Assembly: GCA_037903475.1 (NCBI GenBank)
Contig: JBAJFG010000039.1
Span: 806,001 to 870,000 of the forward strand
Direction of reading: 5' to 3'
DNA from: Ancylostoma caninum
Taxonomy: Eukaryota > Nematoda > Chromadorea > Rhabditida > Ancylostomatidae
Length of the DNA stretch: 64,000 nt
The translations under genes and the position numbers were made by a program. This document shows, one piece after another, positions 1-11,065 of the stretch (positions within the stretch are counted from its first letter, which is position 1; the number at the start of each line of letters is the position of its first letter). The notes beneath the pieces were generated by a model, which saw nothing but the letters and a program-made list of their open reading frames with translations, was not told where the DNA came from and searched no databases.

Positions 1-100
1 AGCGTGAAGATTGGATTCATCCAGTGGTGATCCCCTTTCCAATCCCGAAAAAAAAACGAAGCCCGATAACTGCGGAAACCATTTTCCCTTCTTTTCAAAG

Positions 101-3100
101 ATACCCTGCACAACAGCAGCTAGTGATGCATTCGAGTCCGCAGGTGCTACAATGATGGAGCTGGACACCTACTCCTTAGGGAGGATCTCTCATACTTTGG
201 AGACAAAATTTTACCGCTTGATGCAAGATGGTGAGAGGTGCTCGTTGCCTATATAGAGGCATTTAAGAGTAGCTACGGAACTTAGCAGATTTCAGAGAAA
301 CAGAAGTCCTTACTGGTGCCAAAGATCTACGTTGCCGAAGGATATGACTCTGAACAGCCTGTTATTGTAATGGAAGACTATCGCAATTGCTCCGTGATGG
401 ATGTGGTGGATGGATTTTCCGAGAAGCAGGTATGTGGACGAAGTATCTGCTCCGTTTAAGAGAATCCCCTTTTTGTGATAAAACACTGGGAATATCTAGG
501 GTGATTCAAATATTACATTCTTTTCCTACGTCATGGCTTAGAATTACATATGTTCTAATTTTCTTTCATTTCTTCAGAAAAAATGAAAATTTATATAGCC
601 ATTGCTTTTTTCAGGTAAATTCCATTCTCATCTCTTTCAGCTTTTCGCCGTTTTTGAGCAAATTGCCAATCTACAGGCTTTATCAGTAACAAATAAGCAA
701 TGGATTACAGTCCTAAAGGATGACGAAGTAAGTTTTGAGGAGACTTTCCATGCCCACCAAATAGGGAAAGGTTCTATGTTCACCAAATGCTATGAGGCCG
801 AGACAAAAGAAATTTTTTAAAGATTCATCCTTGCATTTTTTACTGGAATTTTCATGAATCCACCAATGAAAGAGCTAGAGACAAGCCGTTATCCGCTCAT
901 GATTATCGACAAAGCTACGGAGGTTATAAACCTGCTAGAACGTGAAGGTGTGTTGTCACTGCGCGGTAAACAAAACTGGAAAATGAAGTTTTTAAAATCT
1001 AGGGCTGCCACCGTGAGCTAGAATGTATTTACGAGGGTTATGGGCAATGCCAGGTGCTGACCATGGTACCAAGGCAAAAAACTTGTTATCTTACTTCTTC
1101 TTAATTGGCAGTTCATGTGTGTGTGTGTTTGTGTGTGCACGAGAACCAGCCACCAAAAACGGGAAATACCTACACCATTGTGTTCAGCGCTTCGAGTTAT
1201 GTACGAAAATGTGGTAAATTTCGATTTTTACCTTGAATTAGAGGTGTTTCGGGCCACGCCAGTCATGTTCAGACATGTTAATGTCCGACTGTTGTTTTCA
1301 TCACAGAGATAGGCCTGTGATTACAGAACCGTATAAAAGGAAAGAGACGGATAGGTTGCCTTTATAACGAAGAGGAGGAACGAGGCGGACGAGGAACGAC
1401 GGATGAGGATTAGGCCTTAGTGTAGTGTTAGGCCCATGGCATACTTCACAGCGACACCGTCGCAGTGAAGAAAATGAATGGAAATGATGAGAACAAAGTG
1501 TTACGAGCTCTCATATCTTATCACGCAGTTTGCATGGAATACCATACTGGCATAGGAGCCACTGTGAGTAAACTTGTGGTGGTGAACGGTCGCAGCGACA
1601 GCGTCGCTGCGTAGTATGCCCTAGGCCTTAGAGGTGGGCTGGGGGTGTGATAAGGATGCTCCGGCGTCCATAAGTGAGGAAACGTCTGACGTCAAGTCCA
1701 ACGGCGTGATAAGGGAGCGCCGTCATCCAAAGGCGGGAAGACACCTGGAGTCGGGTCCAACGGTGTGATAAGGGTGTGCCGGCGTCCAAAAGTGGGGAAA
1801 CGCCTGGAGTCGGGTCCAACGGTGTGGTAAGGGTGCGCCGGCGTCCAAAAGTGGGGAAACGCTTGGAGTCGGGTCCAACGGTGTGATAAGGGTGAGCCGG
1901 CGTCGAGAAATGGGGAAACGCCTGGAGTCGGGTCCAACGGTGTCAAGTCATCCAAAAGCGGGAAGACACCTGGAGTCGCAACGTGATAAGGGAGCGCCGT
2001 CATCCAAAGGCGGGAAGACACCTGGAGTCGGGTCCAACGGTGTGATAAGGGTGTGCCGGCGTCCAAAAGTGGGGAAACGCCTGGAGTCGGGTCCAACGGT
2101 GTGGTAAGGGTGCGCCGGCGTCCAAAAGTGGGGAAACGCTTGGAGTCGGGTCCAACGGTGTGATAAGGGTGAGCCGGCGTCGAGAAATGGGGAAACGCCT
2201 GGAGTCGGGTCCAACGGTGTTATAAGGTAGCGCCGGTGCCTAAAAATGGCAGAGAGTCCGTAAATGTGGAGATCGACGGAGGAAGGATGCGCCGCTGTCC
2301 ACTACTAAAGAAATGACACGAGTCAGGTGCATATTTGCTCAATCGTTTCGCTGGCGCCTAGCATCAATGGTAAAAAACTAGAAGTCAGACCTCAGCAGTG
2401 ATTAATATGCACTCCGTGTAAATCCCTCCTCCTTACATCCCCTCTCGCGTTCTTCTCCTCTCATTTGTTTATGGATACACCACATCCTCCTCTTTTATAT
2501 GTTCAAAGTGGCTCTTATCACTTGACCAGTTATAACAAGCAAAGAATGATAACCGTTTCCTGCGATCATTCCAGATTTAACCAGTCATACATAATTATTT
2601 CAGTCAACTATATATATATGTTTTGAATAGTTCAACAGCTATTTAAATGGAGCAGAAGGTAAAATTGCCGCGAGAAACTCGATTTGTCCTCTTTGGTAGG
2701 TCCAGTTTCACATGAAGAAAAGCAATGGAAAAGATGTGGAACGCATTATAAGTGGTATGGCTGAGTTTATTAGGATGAAAAAGGGAAAAAGTCATGCGAG
2801 CGAAGCGAGCATTGGGAAAAGTCTGGAAGTCCGGCGTCAGCCGGACGGCCAGACTGGTTATTCTTCATTTCAAAAAACAAGCCCGGTAGATGATAATAAT
2901 AAATTAGCGGATCTCATTGGCAGTGGTTAGTGCCATTGCCACACATTCTTGCAATGGTTAGCTATGGATACTCTAAGAACGATCCTTGTGATAAATTCCA
3001 CCAGCTACTCTAATAACTGACTAGAAGATGCTCCAACAACGTCTAATTTCAATAGCAAAAAACAATGATTCTGCAGAAATGCATGAGAGACCAGTTGGTC

Positions 3101-5662
3101 AGCATTGCTTCTTCGCAAACACGCTCAATGTCACAAAAGCTGTTGGAGGATATGCCGGAGCAGTTCTCATGTCTTAAGGTTTGTCACAGATATTCGTGAA
3201 ATTCGTTAAATTGACTCATTGTTGCAGAAATTCTTGGCAAACACCATTGATAAAGATCCTAAGTGGATAAATGAGATTCTGGATCAGTACGAGAGCGGAG
3301 GTAATACTTTGCTAGATAGGCAACGTCTAAACGTAGAATCAAGCGTTGTTTTCCAAGATGCGGCTGCATGCAGTGCCTGTCAGTCATTTTCGCATCACAT
3401 TGTACCGCCTATGTGGTCTGCTGTGGTAGACCAGCTGGATGCTATTGTTATTGGACGGGTGTCTTCATCGTTTTTTCTTTGTGTCTTTGCCTTCGTTCTG
3501 AAATGCTTCGGTGAATACATGAGCGAGTCATCAGCACCGACAACACCCAACAAGATCAGCACTCAGCTGGCCTGCCTCATCGCGTAGGTGTTGCGACGCG
3601 ACAGACCAGGAGCTAGACTGGTGACTTTGACATATAAAAGATTTGCTCCTTCTCTCTACACAAATCTAGACTTTTTTAGAATATTAAATTTGGTTTTCTC
3701 CCAAAATTAGAATACACACGAAATGATTTTTTGGATCGACCCTTCGTGCTGGCGCACGGTGATTTGTGGACTGCACAAGTGTTGTGGCGAGATGAAAACA
3801 CAATTGCTGGGATAGTGGATTGGCAATTTGTTCATCGAGCATCTCCTGTAAGTTCCTCCTTCCATAGTAACGTTTAGGTGCTGGTTCAAATCGCTCTACC
3901 ATTTTTTTAACATTGAATTCTTACACCAGGTTGAAGATATTCTCCGCGTTTTGGCTTTATGTACTAGTACGGCAAATAGGAGGAAACTTTTGCATCCTCT
4001 GCTCGACCATTACTATGAGAAGATGAAGGAACAACTTGGAGCTGATATGCCGTTTTCCAGGGAGTACCTCGATGTTGGTGAAATTTTTGTCATTGAATTT
4101 CATGGAATAATATGGCAGGAACATCTCACTAACTAAGCGGGAGAGTGCCGCAAGCTGGCAGAACCATTGCGCGCTCGAGGATTTGAACTTTGATTTGCAA
4201 TCATTCCAAAGCTCGCACATGTTCTGCACCACAATGCACAGTGTCTGCAGACACACATTATTATTTATGTAGGATTTAGTAGGAAATGAAAAATAAAGTG
4301 GTAGGTTTTGCGCGACTTCTCCACTTTGTCTGTAGCGGTTCCTACGTCGCTTATACTTAACTTTACGCAAAAGATAGTGTTAACGAATTGTCGCGAGCTC
4401 GGTCCTGCGCGAGAGTATGAGCTTAAGGCGCTACTCGTCTCGCAAATTTTGGCGCTATTTTTCCTTTGCTCTACACTTCCGTTAATGACTTCGCAACAAC
4501 CTGACAACCTCCCGACAACATGAAGAGTTCGCAACACCTTCGCGCAGCACTACTATCGCGTGCTTCAGCATGCGGTTCAGCGCGAATCGAGCCAGCTTCG
4601 CAACATGTTCCGAGCATGTCAATTAAGGTTGTTGTGGTTTCACCACCTTAACTTGTATGCATCAATCTTGTCACCAATCTTAGTTCAACTGCGTTGTTTT
4701 CTGCTCTTCAATCATTGATGTTAGCACCACCCTACTCATATGTGGTGACAAGATGAGGTGAGGGGGGGGGGGTTAATACCGGCCTATAGAATTTGGGCAC
4801 TACGGGCGTAGATTGCGATGGAGTGGTAACAATGAAAACTCTTAGGAATCTGTGAAAATGGTTGACCTTGATGAGACGTTTCTTCTGGTAGGTGGGACCT
4901 GGGAGATAAAGAGAGTGGTGATGCACTTCGGAAACGGCAGTGGTCTTTCGGTAGCAACAGGTGTCAGAAAATGATGAAGCTGGTAAATTCCTAATGAGAA
5001 CAGTTTATGTAATGAATGGCTCCTTCACTCCTTAAAATTATAGAAAAAACTAGTTGCTCTGATCGTACTGATATCTCTTTGAATATTGTTTGAAAATTTC
5101 CGTGATAGTTGCAGCATATTTGTCGACGAGTCAAGTTCTCTACTGATCCAAAGCCGCATTCAGTGATACACACAGTGGAGGCCATTTAGAACACTCAAAA
5201 TTTTGAAGGCAGAACTTCTGCCACTGAGAAGAGCGCTCAGAATCAATATTGAGTAGGTGTCGTGGTTCTGCGGGTGCTTTTCATGTGCTGCTTACCATGT
5301 GCAATAAAATGTGATAGTTGAACGCCTTCACTGCGATTGAACGATTTTTTCCTTTTCAAAAAAAGGTGATTGAGTGGCCGCATCTGTCAAATCAAAACAC
5401 AAATTTGGTCATCACTGTGTCATGATGTACCCATCCAGTTGACGAACAATGTCTAGAATCACAGATTATTATGTACTTTTTTCAGGACGAGTTGAAGTTT
5501 GTTGCCCCGTGGTGTTGCATGTGGACTGTTGCCGATGCTGCACTATTCATAAATTCAAATATGGTGATTCGGAATGGAAAGGTGTGCAGCGAACGTGTTA
5601 ACGAAATAGTTCGGCGATGTGTCTCATTCGTTGAGGACGTCATCAAGCTGTGCGAATGGTGA
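101..5662 (+). CDS. CHK/ecdysteroid-kinase-like protein (DUF1679-type), gene 1, 5' end outside window
   Basis: Small-molecule kinase-like protein of the protein-kinase-like fold; the substrate is unknown. The exons I can place are 101-230, 296-429, 641-727, 3077-3178, 3228-3300, 3711-3847, 3930-4073 and 5486-5662, and all junction phases agree. They encode about 327 residues; exons 1-2 (about 69 residues by comparison with the paralogues) lie upstream, because base 1 falls inside intron 2. Visible motifs are the hinge-like PVIVMEDYRN, the catalytic loop LAHGDLWTAQVLWRDEN and the metal-binding GIVDWQ. The 3' end is EDVIKLCEW followed by TGA. Exon 8 is odd: the position homologous to the paralogues' acceptor reads TTTTTTGG, and the nearest AG upstream (3709-3710) stays in frame and adds eight codons. 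Intron 5 is swollen by a 1.8-kb insertion. A polyadenylation signal AATAAA lies at 5799-5804. Confidence 0.8.
1091..2856. mobile_element. Insertion in intron 5 of gene 1, absent from gene 2
   Basis: Gene 2's intron 5 is 581 bp against 2,349 bp here. The two align on both sides of this segment: a shared AAAAACTTGTTAT lies before it, and a shared TATTCTTC-TTTC lies after it. The extra 1.77 kb holds a TG-rich microsatellite near 1115-1140, the minisatellite described separately, and at its right end a strong hairpin (2820-2855) with arms AGTCTGG/CCAGACT and TCCGGC/GCCGGA. I see no transposase. It could be a repeat-bearing DNA element or several nested insertions. Confidence 0.55.
1690..2225. repeat. 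GC-rich minisatellite, about 59-bp monomer, higher-order period 277 bp
   Basis: About nine monomers of roughly 59 bp share the core GGAGTCGGGTCCAACGGTGT. A four-to-five-monomer block starting at 1706 (GTGATAAGGGAGCGCCGTCA) recurs at 1983 with nearly the same internal variants in the same order, so the array has a higher-order period of 277 bp. The reading frames on both strands here only reflect the repeat. Confidence 0.85.
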
Positions 5663-5798
5663 AATTCTCTTCACTAATTCCGTAGACTTTCTTATTTATT
5701 AGAGCAAGGTTACCGCACTCATGCCACAGTTTGCTGCTTCTTGTGGTCAGCGTTTTTTACCTTTTTCTTTCGATGTTGCTGATTTCTCGAGAATAAGT

Positions 5799-5804
5799 AA
5801 TAAA
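5799..5804 (+). terminator. Polyadenylation signal of gene 1
   Basis: AATAAA lies about 137 bp after the TGA of gene 1. The equivalent hexamer lies at the homologous place in gene 2 (19571-19576). Confidence 0.5.
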
Positions 5805-6186
5805 ACGTGAAGAAGTAGGGTTTCATTAGTTCTTTAATTATTTTTTGTTCGTTCAATGGATGAAAAGCCCATGAGGGCAGAAGTAAGAGAATGAATCTAC
5901 GAAGTATAACAGTACATAGATGATTGCAGCAATAGATAATACGTAAACAGAGCAATATACAGGGGGCGTCAAAATCATGGGTTTAATATAAATTTAACGT
6001 CATGAACGAAGAAACTACAATTGAGTTCTGTGAGAGTGAACGTTAATTACTCTTACAGCAACAATAATCTACTCCTGATTTTGAATAATCAATAAAATAA
6101 ATAAATAAATAAATAAAAATGAATTGCTTAGTGTTTAGTTTCCGTTTCGTGCACTATCCTTATACGGAAACTAAACTGAAAGTTTA

Positions 6187-6224
6187 GGTCATCCCCTGCA
6201 CTCATCAGTAAGGTGGGGATGACC
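6187..6224 (-). other. Hairpin with CTGATGA loop in the 3' part of the Penelope-like element
   Basis: On the minus strand a perfect 10-bp stem, GGTCATCCCC with GGGGATGACC, encloses ACCTTA, CTGATGA and GTGCA. The second Penelope-like copy has a stem of the same length with CTGATGA at the same offset (51,020-51,074). Confidence 0.6.
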
Positions 6225-6676
6225 AAAACTAAGAACTAAAAACGAAGGAAAAAAACCGACTGACCTGTCTATTAGAATACAGGAAGGGATAATAATGTTA
6301 ATAAAGCAGCTAGAATAAGTCGAATAAACAGAGAATACTAGCAACAAGTCCTGGAATCCTGAATGTAACATGTACGAAAAAACGGCAGTTAATCTCATAG
6401 CGAATTGTACGTGACGGAAATCTTATAAGACCGCGAAAACACCAAATATGTAAGAAGCGTGGATTACACAAGCAATGTTATCAGGAAGGAAAAGGCCTGC
6501 ATAGAAAAAGGAAAATGGAATGATGGCGTGGATTCTTCCAGAAAGAGTTCATATACAGGAGGACAGAGCGCAGAGGAGGGTGTATCGAATAGTGAAAACG
6601 ATATCGGTGATCAAAGTAGATCCAGGATGCGCGTGAGACATATTTGTCCGAAATACTATAGAGGAGCGGCATAAAA

Positions 6677-8226
6677 CTATCGAAAAATACTGTTTATGAA
6701 AAATTTTATGTTCTTGTTACTATTACCTAGGCAGTATTTATACGCAATGAACCTGTTTTTGAATACACATTTTAGCAGGCTTGCTTCTATGAGGGATAAG
6801 GGATAGCCATGATCTTGAAGACATTTTTTGGTATATTTAATCCTACTAATGAAGTCTGTTAAAAGCCTACAAGTCCTAGCTATACGGAGGAATTCAGTGT
6901 ATATGGTTGCTTTTTTAACTGACAGTGTAATATTGGAATTAACGTGTGGAAATCTTCTAATTTGAAAACCAAAACTATCAGTTTTGTTATACATCTTTGT
7001 TATAACCTTATTATCAACTATTTTTATTTCAAGATCTAAATAATTGCACATATAGCTGCTTGTATTGGTTGGTTCCAACTGTAACACATTATTGTAAACC
7101 TTATTAAGTATTTCAACTATTAAAGGCGTGTCTAGGTTATGGATTATCAGCAGGTCATCCATATACCTGAATGGTGTGAATAATTTACCATAAGGTGCAT
7201 TGGAAATGGAGTACTTGTATTCGAAATAAGAAAGCGTCAAATCTGCAAGCAAAGGACTGAAGTTACCACCTTGTGGTACACCAATTTTCTGCTTGAAGAC
7301 GTGATCACCGAAGACAACAAAAACTATTATCCAGTAAGTATTCTATGTAGTAAAGGATGTCTACTATGGTATAGTAACTGAATACACTATCTTTACAATC
7401 ACTGGTATAGAATACAGTGTTATATCTATTGCTGGCAATGTATTTCTTCCCAGCGTTATTGAAACAAAGTTTAAGTATCCCCTTTATGTTACCAAGTATA
7501 ACTTTATGGGGGAGAAGTGTAAACATGTTGGTGAAATCTGCAGAGAAAAGTTTTGTTGAACTATATTTAATATGTGTAAGTTTATCACTTATATTTATAT
7601 CGCTTATAGACTAGTACCCTATGAAGTTGATTTTCCTATTTTTAATGGCATTGATGTATCGTTTAAAGTGCGATTTTATGAATGTGAATATTCTAGCGAG
7701 CTGCAAGTGGTTTAAGTGTACTACTTGATGCTCCTGTAATGAAGCGAAATTTGATAGGTCGTTTGTGTAATTTTGGTATACTATAGATTTGTGGAAGTTT
7801 GTTACTCTCTGAATCATTCAACCTGTTAACTAGCATAAATCGCTGATGCTTCGAAATAATTTCTCTAATAGTTGCGTTATCGTATAGCTCATAAGTATTA
7901 GTATTAGCAGTTCCTGCAGAGTGAATAGAATTATTATCAATGTACAGTCCCATTTCATTCATCAAGATTTGAAGATAAAGTTTTTTACAAACAATGCCAT
8001 AATTACTACTAGCTTTGTCTAAAGGACAGAAAACGAAGTTCACGTGTAGCTTCTTAATATTTTGTAAAACATATCCAAATGGGAGATCGTTATTAATGAA
8101 GTGGTTATGATATAAGTATGGTTTGAGCCTTTTGATGAGTTTTCTTTTAATGAGGTAGCAAATATTATCAGCACAAGATAAACTCAACTTATATTTCTTT
8201 TGTATAGTGATGGAATATTTAGCCAC
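6677..8226 (-). pseudogene. Reverse transcriptase of the Penelope-like element, frameshifted
   Basis: These are the remains of an RT that would copy element RNA in the nucleus. The fingers motif KASSNYGIVCKK, the B-type motif GVPQGG and the catalytic YMDD box are intact as words but lie in frames broken near 7690 and between 7530 and 7300. Downstream of the YMDD box the sequence continues to a stop at 6677. Similarity to the intact copy at 47,984-50,794 extends over its RT half only. Its order and motifs are those of Penelope-like RTs rather than LINE or LTR types. Confidence 0.8.
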
Positions 8227-8376
8227 AGTTTCTTCAGCCCAAACAAGAATTGCACTTTTGTTAATCCTTGGCGAATACCGTTACCGCGTACCTCTATTCA
8301 GAACAGTTATTACATCTTTATTACCTAGAACATTGAGGTCACCTGTTATAACATGGTTATGATATGTGTCAACATA

Positions 8377-8984
8377 TGTTAATCTATCACTGCTGATATA
8401 GGCTCTTGAGACTTATCGAGGTGTTGCCTGCGGCACACAAGCAGTGGTCATTATCATTTCGACTTTTCGTGAAGAGCTGCACTATGCTTATCACAGCTAA
8501 TATGTGGTCCCCAGCATTCTCTTGATTCATTACACCCAGATAGAGTAATCCGGTAGCCGAAGCCGAAGCCGAAGGAGTGGTAGGCCACCGGATGAAGTTG
8601 ACGATTTGAAAAAGTTTTGCTAGCACCATTCTCGAAACTTCTTGTAAGCTCCATGACCGGGTGACAATTGTTCTCACTTGAGAATCTCCTCTTCAATTGT
8701 TTCCTCACAGATATTCTCACTAACAGAAAAAAAGAAAATAAAGGAAAAAAAGAAAATTAAACAAAGAAAATAAAAGAACCACACCATGCTAAGGTATTTC
8801 ATTACATTTTCTGTCGTGGTGTCCGCCTGCTAGCTGCAGAAAATACCCGAAAATGTATTTCTCTCCAATAGTGTTGGCATGTTTCGCTCACGGCTACGAA
8901 AACTTGATTTTTTGATCATTTTGGGACTACGTGGTCATCAATTGTTTATACTTTTCTACCTTTGTTTTACCTCAGAAAACTTTT
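8377..8984. other. Resumption of the duplicated 3' flank after the element insertion
   Basis: This block matches about 19846-20400 downstream of gene 2, including the stretch around TTGCCTGCGG and the CTCTTCAATTG region. I see no gene in it; open frames on the minus strand appear in both copies but carry several indels between them and look non-coding. Confidence 0.6.
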
Positions 8985-9039
8985 TTCTTGAAAAAAGTGT
9001 GTGTCCGTACCTGTCAATCCTAGACATCATCCACATCAG

Positions 9040-9210
9040 AAAGAGCTGAAGTTCGTCGCTCTCTGGTGTTTCATGTGATCCATCGGCGAGGCTGCCCTAT
9101 TTATGAATCCAAATATCCGGAATGGAAAGGTGTGCAACGAACGTGTCAACGAATTAGTTCACTGGTGTGACTCATCCGTCGAGGACGTCATCAAACTGTG
9201 CGGATGGTGA
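9040..9210 (+). pseudogene. Relic of the kinase family's last exon
   Basis: After an acceptor-like CACATCAG the reading is KELKFVALWCFM, then a TGA, then SIGEAALFMNP and ERVNELVHWCDSSVEDVIKL ending in CGW and a stop. This aligns end to end with exon 10 of genes 1 and 2. Homology extends into the preceding intron from about 8985 and into the 3' flank to about 9520, so this is a genomic duplication, not a processed copy. An internal stop and codon losses make it non-functional. Confidence 0.85.
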
Positions 9211-10096
9211 ATGATCACTGAGTCCTCCCCAGAGATTCTTCTAGAATTTCTTATTCATCGCTATGTTCACGGTCACAGATGCTGTACTAACGTCAGTGTT
9301 CGTTTTTCTTCTGCGTAATTTTTTAAACCCTTCTTTTTTAATTTTGCCGATTCTTGGAGAATGAGCAATAAGAAGAGTAGATAGTCTTCACAAATTTCCA
9401 ATTATTTTTTCACTTGTTAATAAATCGAAGGTCAGTCTAAGAAGAAATAAGAGAATGCACCTACAAAATATAACACTGCACAGGTGATAGCGACAATAGT
9501 ACATAAACAGAGCAACATATTCTACTGAAAATTTATGGAAAAATCTGAAGACCTGATGAATCTTTTGCCAATTATAGATTTGAATAACGTGATCGTTTAG
9601 CCATCAAATGAACTCCTGAAAATCTCTGTTGTACATATATTTGTTGTATAAATATATACTCTTCTGATAATCTTTGGTGTGCACTGATGATCTTTGATTT
9701 CTGACGCGGTCGCGTCCGTAAGCTGCCCTACTTTTTCGGCGACGCGCCCAGAGCCACATCCCCAAGACACGCGCGTGGCCAGCGGATATGCACCTGGGGC
9801 CGTAGTAATTGCGCTATAACTGCCGGTTAACCAGGAGGTTGAACTGGAAGTTATACACTTTATAACCAGGAACAATTACTACCTTGAAATTATCTGAAAG
9901 AAATGAATTTCGACTTGGTTTCAATAACCGTGATATAACCGGCAGGTTATACCACGGTTATTGATTTGCTGGTCTCGGGCTCTGCAAAACCGTCGGTTTG
10001 TTGGATCGCAAAGGCATTGCCATATCGATATTGATAGAGCGTGCGCAGAGTGCGCGCGAATGTCTCAGACGCAAACAAGGGGACATCCCGGTTATT

Positions 10097-10120
10097 AAAA
10101 AGTCCTCCAGAGGACTTTTT
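10097..10120. repeat. Near-perfect short palindrome inside the TIR element
   Basis: AAAAAGTCCTC and GAGGACTTTTT are separated by two bases, so transcripts in either direction would form an 11-bp hairpin. Confidence 0.6.
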
Positions 10121-10469
10121 AGATCTCGGTTATACAAGTGTGTAAGTGGCATTGCACCATGATTTTGCGTTAAAATTTGGGCTTTCCTAACTACGCATTG
10201 TAACCGTAAGGCCGATATTTTAAATATTTTGGAAAATTAAGCAGTTCCCTTCCGTTTTAAGTTCCAAATTATTCTTTTTGCATTTAAAACAACCGAATAG
10301 CTCTGCAATGCATTCGGTCTCATTTTACAACTGCGAGAAGTTAATGAAACGGATTAAAATGAAACCTACATGGTTTGAAGGTTCGACTAACAGGGTTCTA
10401 CATCATGTATACTAGTAATTGGCCAGTTGCTATTATAATTCACGGTTATGAGGCGCGTCCCGCCGAGAA

Positions 10470-10550
10470 AGATAAGTTGATGTGTGGTAGGGTGGGTAAG
10501 ATGATAGGATGTGATCGAGAGGGTACGGGGTTCAAATCCTGCCGGCATCC
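10470..10550 (+). repeat. tRNA-like fragment, possible SINE head
   Basis: GGGGTTCAAATCC near 10527-10539 fits a pol III B box, and TGTGGTAGGGTGGG about 45 bp upstream is a poor A box. No cloverleaf with a paired acceptor stem can be folded, so this is not a working tRNA gene. Confidence 0.3.
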
Positions 10551-11065
10551 GTGGTTTTGCATTTCTGCGTTTGCGCCGTTAACACGACTAAAATGACCAA
10601 AAAGGTTCGAACACATTAGTTATGCACGTAATTCTGCACTATCTGCGAAATAGTTGCAATATTAGGAATGTAGTTCAAATCCGATGCGCTATTGCTTCAG
10701 AATTGTAAAATAAACACCCTTTCATTAGAAACAGGAAACGGATTAATCGTGGAGAACATCTACTAACAGCAGCGTGGTGTACACCATTGAATTCTTTCGT
10801 CATTGCCTGGGTTTGGAATAGTATGTCCATGAATACTGTGGCTCAGTGCGATGATTGTTGCCACGCACGCAAGTCTTCGCGCTTTCGTTTCCTCGCTAAG
10901 GCCGTCTTTTGCAAATGAGTGGAAATGGAGTGGATGTAGTTCAAGTGATGACAAGATTTTGGTTATATCTTGGTTATAAGTCGGTTAACCTCGAAAACCG
11001 ACAGTTGTTTGAGGCCACAACCTTCTCTATAACCGTCGGTTCCAGCGCAATTACTACGACCCCTG

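Larger units (their letters stand above)
6083..8376 (-). mobile_element. Decayed Penelope-like retroelement, inserted after duplication of the gene 1/gene 2 unit
   Basis: Reverse-transcriptase pieces run along the minus strand in different frames. About 7693-8226 carries CPLDKASSNYGIVCKKLY and IPKLHKRPIKFRFITGA. About 7611-7720 carries the LARIFTFIKSHF stretch. About 7305-7526 carries FTLLPHKV. About 6677-7290 carries GVPQGGNFSPLLADLTL and the active-site RYMDDLL. At least two frameshifts separate them. Each piece matches a segment of the long Penelope-like ORF at 47,984-50,794. No N-terminal GIY-YIG part is seen, so this copy is 5' truncated. The + strand left end has an AAATAAATAAAT tract. 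The site without the element is preserved downstream of gene 2 near 19840. Confidence 0.85.
9794..11065. mobile_element. 1.27-kb terminal-inverted-repeat element, no transposase
   Basis: The left end CTGGGGCCGTAGTAATTGCG and the reverse complement of the right end, CAGGGGTCGTAGTAATTGCG, match over about 20 bp. Diverged similarity then continues around GCCGGTT and GTTATA. The CAGGGG-type terminus resembles hAT ends, but I find no clear 8-bp target duplication. Inside are several GGTTATA/ACCGG motifs, a short perfect palindrome at 10097-10120 and a B-box-like sequence near 10527. No coding sequence is visible. Confidence 0.6.

Noticed and set aside
1692..2214. Minus-strand frames of up to 134 codons reading DPTPGVSPLLDAG-like repeats
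   Set aside because: They follow the minisatellite monomer, shift frame between monomers and have no gene context.
734..3076. Extra kinase exon in intron 5 of genes 1 and 3
   Set aside because: Gene 4 has only 166 bp at this place and all phases close without it.
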